A program made the translations under genes and the position numbers. A stretch of DNA of 6,272 nucleotides from Planctomicrobium sp. (GTDB lineage Bacteria; Planctomycetota; Planctomycetia; Planctomycetales; Planctomycetaceae). Each line of letters begins with the position of its first letter. Position 1 is the stretch's first letter. Under the pieces are notes generated by a model that worked only from the letters and a program-made list of their open reading frames with translations, was not told the origin of the DNA and did no database searches. The stretch is from assembly GCA_018659505.1 (NCBI GenBank), contig JABJMI010000179.1, positions 1-6,272 of the forward strand, given 5' to 3'. Shown piece after piece: positions 1-5,835 of this stretch.

Positions 1-78
1 AAATTTGATGGTGATGTGTTTGACATTAACACTTTAACGACTTCAGAATTTCTCCTGCGTCCAAAGGGATCGACATAA
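1..78 (+). CDS. possible C-terminal end of a plus-strand gene (partial, unidentified)
   Basis: The first frame of the window is open from base 1 to a TAA stop at 76-78. It encodes 25 residues ending in LLRPKGST, with a protein-like mix of charged and hydrophobic residues. The other two plus frames close within the first 40 bases. A hairpin followed by six T's on the same strand lies 47 nt past the stop, as expected for a gene ending here and converging on the protease gene. I do not recognise the family. A 25-codon open frame can occur by chance, so this stays tentative until the sequence to the left is seen. Confidence 0.33.
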   Translation, partial: KFDGDVFDINTLTTSEFLLRPKGST

Positions 79-124
79 CGAGGAAGTGAAATTCCTGAAG
101 TGGTCTTTTCTGGTCGTTCCTGAA

Positions 125-146
125 TGAGAGTGGTCTCACGTTTTTT
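125..146 (+). terminator. weak rho-independent-type terminator, plus strand
   Basis: TGAGA (125-129) pairs with TCTCA (134-138) around a GTGG loop. After CG comes a run of six T's (141-146). The five-bp stem is short, so strength is doubtful. The T-run follows the hairpin only on the plus strand; on the minus strand no T-tract follows. It would therefore end a transcript entering from the left rather than the protease mRNA. No good terminator for the protease gene was found. Confidence 0.4.
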
Positions 147-164
147 CGTCCACTTGTTTCTTTT

Positions 165-1820
165 TCAATTTCGAAATTCAAACACCGGCAATTGACTAGG
201 TGGACCGATAAGAAACGGAAGTTGTTCTTCCTCTGAAGAGCGGACAATTTCTCCATTGTGAGTCAGGAGTAGTGTCCCTCGACCGAACCCCAAACGACTG
301 CCACGGAATCGGAAAGAAGGTACTAGAAACCCTTGCGAATTCTTAATTGACTTGTGAAAATTACTACTAAATCTCAACTCCGAATGTTTCGAATTTTCTC
401 CGGGACCAGATTTGACTTTCACAAAAGCAACAGCAGGAGTGACCGCTGCAACGAGTTCCGGTCCTTTTAATTCCGTCTTGGAGATCGTCTCCGCAGGGAT
501 TGAGCCTTGCTGCTTTAACATTGCTCTCACGAGATTGGCAGGGACACAAAATCCTACGCGTTGAACTTCCAATCCATTTAATTTGGCACTGGCAACACCG
601 ACAACTTCTCCGAGAGAATTGACGACAGGGCCTCCGCTATTGCCGGGGTTAACCGCTGCGTCTATTTGAAGTTGCTTTTGTCCGTCTTGTTGCAGAATGC
701 CAGAGATTGTTCCGCGTGTGACTTTCACACCGGTCCCGAGGACATCCGAAAGCGGATAACCGACCGCACGAACATCCTGACCTAACTGGGCGGCATCGGA
801 GTCTGCGAGTGGTAAAGTCTTCAGTTGCTTCGCATCGATTTTGAGGATCGCCAAATCCGTTGCTTCGTCGATATCGATCACTTCAGCGGAGTACGTTTCT
901 TTTCCAAGTTGAACTTCGATCTCATTTGCATCTTCAATGACATGCGCACAAGTCACTAGAACTCCATCGGAGGTGACCACAAAAGCGGTTCCCGAACCTT
1001 CTCGCGAACTGGTCACAACCGACTGCTGTTTGTCTCTCCCGAGGACGTCATATGTGCATGTGCCTGAAGTGATTTCGGTTCTGTTTTCAAATTCTGCACT
1101 CACCTCATACTTCACTTGATACTGATCTCCGTCAGAAAAAGTGAATCTTGCATCTGTGCCCGTCTTATTACCTTTCTTCCTCGCAATCTGATTTGCTGCA
1201 ATGCCGTCTGTTGAACTTTGCAACGGATCAGAGACCTGATCAAATGGCAGCTTCCCGGGTGGAATGCTTGTCGGGAGAGGCAGCTTGGTGATATCGACGT
1301 CACTGACTATCGAATTCTGCTCTTTCCGAAGCTGACTCACTTCTTTTTTAAGATTTTCAAACTGCTGCTGACGCAACTGATCTAAGGACTTTTGAACGGC
1401 AGTAAGATCTGGTTCGACTTTTAGTTTGGGAGAAGAAGCGGTTTGAGGAGCGACCTGCTTCTTCGGGAGTGAAGCAATTTTCTCGTTGAAGATATAGACT
1501 GACGCCGCCACTAAAACGACTAAAGCAGAGGTAACGCAGAAGGCGAGAACCTTTCCTGACCTTGCCCCGGGATAATTGCTTCTGCGACCTCTCCGCTTGG
1601 CTGCTCGCTCTGCATGAATGCTGAAGACCGAGTCCGTCAATTCCTCTTCGGTATCGAAGCGATTCGAACTTTGACTACGAGTATTTGCGTGATCATTGTG
1701 ATGATCTTCGTTGAGAAACTCTCCACAATCAGGACATGCAGTCGCTTTCTTAATGGACTCCCTCGACTTCAAATTCAAAGAAGCACCGCAGTTCCAACAA
1801 TCAATCGTTTCTCTAGGCAT
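165..1820 (-). CDS. membrane-anchored trypsin-like serine protease (HtrA-type fold, no PDZ) with N-terminal zinc ribbon
   Basis: This 551-aa protein is a predicted serine endopeptidase of the trypsin/DegP superfamily. Cys8-x-x-Cys11 and Cys29-x-x-Cys32 form a zinc ribbon. An Arg/Lys-rich stretch (about 71-90) precedes one hydrophobic segment (about 91-111), which puts the ribbon in the cytoplasm and the rest outside by the positive-inside rule. A Gln/Lys/Glu-rich, probably coiled-coil stalk (about 140-170) and a Pro-rich linker follow. Residues 224-260 look like a small beta module. The protease domain spans about 270-437, with the triad His293 (TCAHVI), Asp322 (TDLAIL) and Ser395 (NPGNSGGPV). 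No PDZ domain follows, unlike classical HtrA. Instead there is a C-terminal region (about 450-551) ending in a motif containing QLPFLIGPPSQL. The start is supported by GAGAGGAA at 1829-1836 on the minus strand, with AGGA 9 nt from the ATG. Gene 1952-3499 lies 131 nt upstream on the same strand. The substrate is unknown; envelope quality control or signalling are inferences. Confidence 0.9.
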   Translation of the reverse strand: MPRETIDCWNCGASLNLKSRESIKKATACPDCGEFLNEDHHNDHANTRSQSSNRFDTEEELTDSVFSIHAERAAKRRGRRSNYPGARSGKVLAFCVTSALVVLVAASVYIFNEKIASLPKKQVAPQTASSPKLKVEPDLTAVQKSLDQLRQQQFENLKKEVSQLRKEQNSIVSDVDITKLPLPTSIPPGKLPFDQVSDPLQSSTDGIAANQIARKKGNKTGTDARFTFSDGDQYQVKYEVSAEFENRTEITSGTCTYDVLGRDKQQSVVTSSREGSGTAFVVTSDGVLVTCAHVIEDANEIEVQLGKETYSAEVIDIDEATDLAILKIDAKQLKTLPLADSDAAQLGQDVRAVGYPLSDVLGTGVKVTRGTISGILQQDGQKQLQIDAAVNPGNSGGPVVNSLGEVVGVASAKLNGLEVQRVGFCVPANLVRAMLKQQGSIPAETISKTELKGPELVAAVTPAVAFVKVKSGPGENSKHSELRFSSNFHKSIKNSQGFLVPSFRFRGSRLGFGRGTLLLTHNGEIVRSSEEEQLPFLIGPPSQLPVFEFRN

Positions 1821-1951
1821 CGATAAGCTTCCTCTCTAATGAAAGCACCTTCAGAACGAAGGCAGCGACAAAGTCTTATAAATGTACGCAATCCTATAAT
1901 GAAAGTGCAAGAGAATTCGAAAAAGAATGACAATAATCTTACAAAAGTAAG
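1821..1951. other. 131-nt intergenic spacer with a weak hairpin after the DMFase-like gene
   Basis: CTTAC (1938-1942) and GTAAG (1947-1951) form a 5-bp hairpin directly after the stop of the upstream gene. On the minus strand, five T's come only about 14 nt later (1919-1923), so it is at best a poor terminator. A TATAAT at 1895-1900 lies on the plus strand and points away from both genes. No convincing sigma-70 promoter for the protease was found on the minus strand, so read-through from the upstream gene is possible. Confidence 0.3.
1829..1836 (-). promoter_or_regulatory. ribosome binding site of the zinc-ribbon protease gene
   Basis: The minus strand reads GAGAGGAA here, with the AGGA core (1830-1833) 9 nt before the ATG at 1818-1820. 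This fixes the start of the protease at the first Met, so the zinc-ribbon cysteines belong to the protein. Confidence 0.6.
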
Positions 1952-3499
1952 CTATTTACTTTCTGGCAAGTTTTTGTTCACTGCCCTGCTGAGCAGATTA
2001 TGAGTGATCTGCTGCACACGTTCATCGGGACCATGGGGACGGCTCCAATGTGACCAAGGAAGAACATGCCCTGGGGGACTCGACAACCCTTGAGCCCAGA
2101 ATATCGTGGAAGCATTAAAGACAAAATTCTGTCGTGGTCCTGGATAGATTGTCGCAGCCCATTGCTGTGGGTTTTGACCACCTTGAAACGCAGTCCCCGC
2201 AGCAACGACTTCCAACCCTGGGAGGTCTGCAGGTTGTCCATGATATTCCCATCCAATTAGACCGGGGATTCGATCACCGTTCTTAAGCTCTGTCTTCTTG
2301 AACATCCAATGTTCTGCGTTTGTGATGATCCAGTCTCCTCCGCCATTGACCGGTTCGATATTTCTGACCCCCATCAGTAGACCCTCATCTGGACCATGTT
2401 CAGGAAATGGACCATGATTCTTGATTCTGTCGAGGGCATATTGATTCTGCCCGCCATATGGTCCAGCACGACAGAAAATTCGGTTTGCGTCGCCTCGCGA
2501 AGAATTTTGAAATGGTGCAACCCAACAAACACTATTCCCCGAAAGAAACAATAAACTGACTCCCTCATCACGGAGCTTCGTCACACTTTCGAATTGTCGA
2601 ATGTCCCAATACTCATCATGCCCGATGCTCACAAAGGATTTGCACTTCAACCCTCGCTCGGGAGTCAACATATCACTATTTGAACAGTAGGTGACATCGT
2701 AGCCGTGCTTCTCTAGCCAGTAAGCCATCGGAAATTCAAATGGTAAAAATTCACCAGAACCGAATGTTAATGGATCGCTAACAACTGTCGTAAATTGAGC
2801 TTCTTTTCCGTACGGTCGGTCGAAGCTGACATCTGCCCATGGTCCCTGCGTTCCCTTGGGGTGAGTGTAGATTGAGTAATGGCTAGGCCAGCGATTATAG
2901 GCTTGCCAAGTATTATCAGAGACCTGGAAGAGAATGTCGGCTGGTCGGTCGTCTTTCACAACGAAAACAACATAGCTTTGCCAGTACGGTTTTTGATCGT
3001 TGTCTGGCAACGTCGTCAATCTTCCCAGATAGACTCCGCTGACCCAATCTTCGGGGATCTTCAGAGTCACCGAGGACTTCCAATGACATTCGTGTAGATC
3101 CTTTTCACCCGGTTGTGGAATAGGCTGCGCTTCGCCTTGTAGCTGTTCAATCGTCTTGACGAGACGAGCACCACGCCCTTCGTAGTACCCCATGCGAAAG
3201 AATTCAATTTTGTAAGGGGATGCTGGTGTCGTCGAGACCATCACCTTGATCTCCTCCCCCGCAGCGACACTCTGTTTCGAACAGTACCCTTCTATCGCTG
3301 GCGAACGATACCCTTCGGAATCGGGGCGTACGCGAGTCAACTGCCAATTTCGCGAACCAGTCTTTTGATTCTCAACAACGATGGGTGACTCTTCTGCCTG
3401 AACGGCATCAACGAGACCCACAAAACAAACGCAAATCCCAATCAGCAATAGGTTCACACGAAAGGTAGTCCGTGAACATACCGGCATTCTGTTGAGCAT
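1952..3499 (-). CDS. exported N,N-dimethylformamidase large-subunit-like protein (DMFA2_C-type domain)
   Basis: With the start at 3499 the protein has 515 aa. Residues 1-35 form a signal peptide: a basic n-region, a hydrophobic core (about 15-31) and a likely cleavage site AVQA/EE. No lipobox is present, so a soluble exported protein is expected. Residues about 60-185 form a beta-sandwich-like domain (SVAAGEEIKV, FFRMGYYEGRGAR, SGVYLGRL). The rest matches the DMFase large-subunit C-terminal family: DNTWQAYNRW (196-204), FPMAYWLEKHGYDVTY (256-271), SIGHDEYWD (291-299), a glycine turn (320-321) and GWEYHG (416-421). Known DMFase binds mononuclear iron through two Tyr and one Glu. Tyr260, Tyr297 and Glu418 are my candidates, with Tyr201 as an alternative; this assignment is not aligned. 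DMFase hydrolyses N,N-dimethylformamide, but the real substrate of this exported homologue is unknown. No small-subunit gene is in the window. An upstream ATG at 3521-3523 would add 8 residues, but the ribosome site favours the inner Met. Confidence 0.85.
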   Translation of the reverse strand: MLNRMPVCSRTTFRVNLLLIGICVCFVGLVDAVQAEESPIVVENQKTGSRNWQLTRVRPDSEGYRSPAIEGYCSKQSVAAGEEIKVMVSTTPASPYKIEFFRMGYYEGRGARLVKTIEQLQGEAQPIPQPGEKDLHECHWKSSVTLKIPEDWVSGVYLGRLTTLPDNDQKPYWQSYVVFVVKDDRPADILFQVSDNTWQAYNRWPSHYSIYTHPKGTQGPWADVSFDRPYGKEAQFTTVVSDPLTFGSGEFLPFEFPMAYWLEKHGYDVTYCSNSDMLTPERGLKCKSFVSIGHDEYWDIRQFESVTKLRDEGVSLLFLSGNSVCWVAPFQNSSRGDANRIFCRAGPYGGQNQYALDRIKNHGPFPEHGPDEGLLMGVRNIEPVNGGGDWIITNAEHWMFKKTELKNGDRIPGLIGWEYHGQPADLPGLEVVAAGTAFQGGQNPQQWAATIYPGPRQNFVFNASTIFWAQGLSSPPGHVLPWSHWSRPHGPDERVQQITHNLLSRAVNKNLPESK

Positions 3500-3504
3500 G
3501 AATC

Positions 3505-3510
3505 TTCTCC
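3505..3510 (-). promoter_or_regulatory. ribosome binding site selecting the inner start of the DMFase-like gene
   Basis: The minus strand reads GGAGAA here, with the GGAG core (3507-3510) 7 nt before the ATG at 3497-3499. The ATG 24 nt upstream (3521-3523) has only a weak AGG near it. The inner start also gives a compact signal-peptide n-region, so it is preferred. Confidence 0.6.
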
Positions 3511-3564
3511 ATTCGAGCTGCATTCGAAAACCTAGTGGATTTCTAAAGTTAGCTTTAACCGTTC

Positions 3565-3579
3565 ACAGTTGGAAACTGT
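3565..3579. repeat. small perfect hairpin (ACAGTT / AACTGT)
   Basis: ACAGTT (3565-3570) and AACTGT (3574-3579) pair around a GGA loop. The stem can extend to 3561 and 3583 across one C-T mismatch. It lies about 65-80 nt upstream of the DMFase-like start, inside the repeat block and between its two boundary motifs. It has no T-tract on either side, so it is not a terminator. Confidence 0.5.
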
Positions 3580-3587
3580 TGACTGAC

Positions 3588-3614
3588 CACGAAACACACA
3601 AATGACACGAAAAG
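3588..3614 (+). repeat. CACGAAA-type repeat, copy 1 (three 9-nt units)
   Basis: The copy reads CACGAAACA, CACAAATGA, CACGAAAAG: three consecutive 9-nt units with the first and third sharing the CACGAAA core and the middle one diverged. The same design appears inverted at 3922-3948, and partial copies lie at 5983-6000 and 6087-6104. Confidence 0.7.
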
Positions 3615-3676
3615 AATACAGTGGCAGACTGACTTAGCACACTAATCAACCTGCCGAATTCCTCTCAATAAAGTAG

Positions 3677-3703
3677 ACAGGATTAACATGATGAACAGGA
3701 TAG
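3677..3703 (+). repeat. ACAGGAT-type repeat, copy 1 (three 9-nt units)
   Basis: The copy reads ACAGGATTA, ACATGATGA, ACAGGATAG: three 9-nt units with an A-B-A layout. It matches copies at 3803-3840 (minus) and 6001-6038 (plus), and is the most diverged of the three in its spacer bases. Confidence 0.75.
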
Positions 3704-3802
3704 AAAACGCAACCGACTCTTAGAAGACAGCGAGCTTTTGCCTGAAATGATATCGAGACTGACATGAGAATCACATGATTCTGAATTCCAAATTCGAAAG
3801 TG

Positions 3803-3840
3803 TTCATCTTATCCTGTAAATCATGTTTATCCTGTCTCTT
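3803..3840 (-). repeat. ACAGGAT-type repeat, copy 2 (inverted)
   Basis: On the minus strand it reads AAGAG, then ACAGGATAA, ACATGATTT, ACAGGATAA, then GATGAA. It matches the plus-strand copy at 6001-6038 at 36 of 38 positions, although the two lie about 2.2 kb apart and on opposite strands. It faces copy 1 (3677-3703), so the two could form a long imperfect hairpin if transcribed. Confidence 0.8.
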
Positions 3841-3921
3841 CTCTTTTATACGATGTGGTTTTCTGGATAATAATTGATTGAGCAACAGTAGAGATTTTCA
3901 GTCAGTCAACGGTTAAAAGTC

Positions 3922-3948
3922 TCTTTCGTGTGATTCGTTTATTTCGTG
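3922..3948 (-). repeat. CACGAAA-type repeat, copy 2 (inverted)
   Basis: On the minus strand it reads CACGAAATA, AACGAATCA, CACGAAAGA, again three 9-nt units with similar outer units and a diverged middle one. The last two units match 5983-6000 exactly over 18 nt. Confidence 0.7.
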
Positions 3949-4102
3949 GTTCTCGCGCTGCCTCTGTATCCAAGTCCGGGAATGATTTCAATGAGTTATT
4001 TCAGTTCTGCCACGTTGATTCAGCGTTTTATTTTACAGAAACGTACTTCACGGATAAGGAAAACAAATCGACTAAAATTCAAGCTTTCCAAAAAGTGCGG
4101 AT
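3949..4102. other. intergenic stretch without recognised features
   Basis: This is the remaining spacer between the repeat block and the end of the DUF1851-like gene. I see no gene, clear terminator hairpin with T-tract, or promoter here. Short plus-strand open frames running through it start inside the repeat at 3922-3948 and do not look like proteins. Confidence 0.4.
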
Positions 4103-4615
4103 TCAGTCCTCGGATTGATCATCCACATTAAAAGTCATCCCCTCTGGGGGAACGATCTCGATGTTCACTGTTTCACCTTCAGGCACGCCCTTGATTTGTT
4201 CGTGAATCTGACCATGAATACTATAATGGACAATCAAATCGATTGGTTCAAGATTGTTGGCTGTGAATTCACCTCCCAAAATCGGGGAGAGTTTGTATCC
4301 GAAACATTGGTCAGCAGTGAGACACATATCTGCGTCGAGACAATCATCGACAAGTGAAATCGCGAACCAATGATCAGCGTTGTCGTCCTGGTTCACTTTC
4401 TCAACAAAATCATCTTGATCCTCAGCAATCAGGTCCATCGAGCCTAAAGCGATGTCGAAAAAATAAATTTGATCGTCTTCCAGAACCAGAATCAGATCTC
4501 CCAATTTATTCACCATCCAGATGTCAAAACTGTCTGGCAGCTTCCAATACCAAGGCTCGAGCAACACTGCCCAATCTTTTCCATCCTGATCAGTCAGGTA
4601 ATTGTTGATATCCAT
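4103..4615 (-). CDS. DUF1851 / T6SS immunity protein Tdi1-like small acidic protein
   Basis: This is a 170-aa cytoplasmic protein with no signal peptide or membrane segment and a strongly acidic composition. The N-terminal part (about 20-75) has PWYWKLPDSF, an LGDLILVLEDDQIYFFDI strand pair and a DDFVEKV helix, as in GAD-like/DUF1851 proteins. The C-terminal part carries the family signature: KLSPILGGEFTANNLEPIDL (108-127), then VHYSIHGQIHEQIKGVPEGE (129-148). Tdi1, the named member of this family, neutralises a type VI secretion DNase effector, but many members have no known toxin. No toxin or secretion gene is present here, so an immunity role is unproven. It begins 18 nt after the stop of the CNNM/CBS gene, which suggests co-transcription. 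AAGG (4624-4627) lies 8 nt before the ATG and supports the start. The last 12 or so residues are acidic and probably disordered. Confidence 0.8.
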   Translation of the reverse strand: MDINNYLTDQDGKDWAVLLEPWYWKLPDSFDIWMVNKLGDLILVLEDDQIYFFDIALGSMDLIAEDQDDFVEKVNQDDNADHWFAISLVDDCLDADMCLTADQCFGYKLSPILGGEFTANNLEPIDLIVHYSIHGQIHEQIKGVPEGETVNIEIVPPEGMTFNVDDQSED

Positions 4616-4620
4616 GTTCG

Positions 4621-4627
4621 CTACCTT
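4621..4627 (-). promoter_or_regulatory. ribosome binding site of the DUF1851-like gene
   Basis: The minus strand reads AAGGTAG, with AAGG 8 nt before the ATG at 4613-4615. It falls in the 18-nt gap after the CNNM stop codon, consistent with translation from a shared mRNA. Confidence 0.5.
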
Positions 4628-4633
4628 GGCAGA

Positions 4634-5782
4634 TTAAGAATTCTTCTGACTGTCCTGCTCGGTTGAATCTTTTCCTTGCTGATCATCCACTTGATTTCCT
4701 GCAGGGTGCTGTACTGGTTGAGAAAGATCGAGTCCCATCGCGGTCGCTCGCTTCTCCCATTGCTTGCGAGCAAGTCGCTGCATGTTTTCGGCTCGGTCTG
4801 CTTCGTCAACGATTTCCATTCCGAGCAGTGTCTCGATGACATCTTCTAAAGTCACCAGACCATCAGTCCCCCCATAATCATCCATCACGATTGAGATATG
4901 CGCTCGCTGATTGAGTAATTGGTCGAATAATTCCAACAACGGTGTCTGTGCTGGGACCGCAGCGATTTCCCGACGAATATCTTTTAGTTGTGTCTCGTGT
5001 TGATCTTTTGCCAGAGCGAGAAAAACATCCGACTTCAAAACGAATCCGGTAACGTCATCAATATCTCTTCCGTAGACAGGGATGCGTGAAACGGCAATCG
5101 TTGGCTGCTGCTCGACAACTTGTTGAACGGTCATCGATTCGGGAAACGCTCGAATCACGGTTCGAGGGGTCATGACATTCTCAGCAACGAGATCGCGAAG
5201 ATTAAACAAATTCGCAACGATTCTTGACTCGCTCTCTTCGAGAAAACCACCTTGAGCACTAATCGCTGCCATCGCTGCGACTTCGGATCGAGTGACGACT
5301 CCGTGTCGTTCTCCGCCCCCAATGAGTTGAGTCAGTTTCTCAGAGAGAATCACTAGTGGATAAAGGATTTTGATCATCCAGTTCACCATGATCGCGATCG
5401 GAACTGCGAGACTTCTCCAGTAAACAGCACCGATTGTTTTGGGGATGATCTCCGAGAAGACAAGAATCACCAGAGTCATCACCGCAGATGCCCAGCCGAC
5501 AGCGTGGCCTCCAGAATGTTCCATTCCCCAAATCTTCGCAGCTTCAGCTCCGACTCCTGCAGCTCCAACAGTATGAGCGACAGTGTTTAATGTCAAAATC
5601 GCGGCGAGAGGACGATCGACGTTCGACTTCAGCCGTTCAAGTAAATTGGCAGAAGGTTTCCCCTTTTCTTTCAACGACGCAATAAACGACGGCGACACGC
5701 TTAATAACACCGCTTCAGCGACCGAACAAAAAAACGAAAACCCAACAGCCACTAAGGCATACAAGATGAGAATGGAGTACAT
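4634..5782 (-). CDS. CNNM-type (DUF21) membrane protein with CBS-domain pair, CorC/HlyC-like family
   Basis: This 382-aa inner-membrane protein belongs to the CNNM/CorC family, known for Mg2+ (and sometimes Co2+) transport or efflux. The CNNM domain (about 1-155) has hydrophobic segments at about 2-28, 57-82, 95-120 and 123-148. It carries the family motifs FCSVAEAVLLS (18-28), LTLNTVAHTVGA (63-74) and FSEIIPKTIGA (109-119). An acidic linker helix (about 165-200, EESESRIVANLFNL) leads to VMTPRTVI, the usual entry to the first CBS domain (about 203-262). The second CBS domain (about 265-325) ends in IVMDDYGGTDGLVTLEDVIETLLGMEIVDE, typical for the family; T311 and D314 are likely nucleotide contacts. 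The C-terminal CorC_HlyC domain of many members is absent. In its place is a Gln/Asp/Glu-rich, probably disordered tail (about 330-382). The ATG at 5780-5782 has only a poorly spaced GGA, but the N-terminus fits the family. The DUF1851-like gene follows 18 nt downstream. Confidence 0.92.
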   Translation of the reverse strand: MYSILILYALVAVGFSFFCSVAEAVLLSVSPSFIASLKEKGKPSANLLERLKSNVDRPLAAILTLNTVAHTVGAAGVGAEAAKIWGMEHSGGHAVGWASAVMTLVILVFSEIIPKTIGAVYWRSLAVPIAIMVNWMIKILYPLVILSEKLTQLIGGGERHGVVTRSEVAAMAAISAQGGFLEESESRIVANLFNLRDLVAENVMTPRTVIRAFPESMTVQQVVEQQPTIAVSRIPVYGRDIDDVTGFVLKSDVFLALAKDQHETQLKDIRREIAAVPAQTPLLELFDQLLNQRAHISIVMDDYGGTDGLVTLEDVIETLLGMEIVDEADRAENMQRLARKQWEKRATAMGLDLSQPVQHPAGNQVDDQQGKDSTEQDSQKNS

Positions 5783-5809
5783 ATTTCCAGAGACACAAGG
5801 TTAATGTGA

Positions 5810-5835
5810 AGTCATTGAAATCAGCTTCAATGATT
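5810..5835. repeat. hairpin in the leader region of the CNNM gene
   Basis: TCATTGAA (5812-5819) pairs perfectly with TTCAATGA (5826-5833) around a 6-nt loop. One G-T and one A-T pair extend the stem outward. It lies about 28-53 nt before the CNNM start. There is no T-run after it on the minus strand, so it is not a terminator. It overlaps the -10-like sequence at 5833-5838, so it may be an operator-like palindrome rather than an mRNA structure. Confidence 0.5.

Larger units (their letters stand above)
3554..3917. repeat. 364-bp intergenic block bounded by a 10-bp inverted repeat, holding nested inverted repeats
   Basis: TTTAACCGTT at 3554-3563 recurs inverted at 3908-3917. Just inside, GTTGACTGAC at 3578-3587 recurs inverted at 3901-3910. 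Between them are a CACGAAA-type repeat at 3588-3614 and two ACAGGAT-type repeats in opposite orientation (3677-3703 and 3803-3840). The inverse CACGAAA-type copy (3922-3948) sits just outside the right boundary. There is no transposase and no convincing coding potential. It could be a non-autonomous MITE-like element, or repeats that accumulated in opposite orientations. No flanking target-site duplication was identified. Confidence 0.5.

Noticed and set aside
1895..1900. TATAAT as a promoter -10 on the plus strand
   Set aside because: There is no plus-strand gene downstream and no suitable -35. It points away from both neighbouring minus-strand genes.
3646..3885. Minus-strand open frame of 79 codons in the repeat block
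   Set aside because: It is translated from the inverted ACAGGAT-type repeats. Its short resemblance to the frame at 5900-6118 (both contain a YPV-HV-PV pattern) comes from shared repeat DNA, not from protein homology.
3554..3917. Insertion sequence with a transposase
   Set aside because: The block is only 364 bp and no transposase-like frame exists in it. At most it could be a non-autonomous element.
3588..3948. CRISPR array
   Set aside because: The repeats are short, occur in both orientations, are irregularly spaced and no cas gene is present. They are 9-nt-period repeats, not 25-40-nt direct repeats with unique spacers.
3930..4131. Two overlapping plus-strand open frames
   Set aside because: Both begin in or just after the repeat at 3922-3948, overlap each other in different frames and look like low-quality translations. 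The second also overlaps the end of the DUF1851-like gene.
4115..4666. Three plus-strand open frames opposite the DUF1851-like gene
   Set aside because: They are antisense shadows of a gene with clear family motifs, and their translations show no domain.
4103..5782. A toxin-immunity or defence system formed by the CNNM and DUF1851 genes
   Set aside because: The CNNM/CBS protein has all the hallmarks of an ion-transport family member and nothing resembling a toxin. Only the small protein has an immunity-family resemblance.
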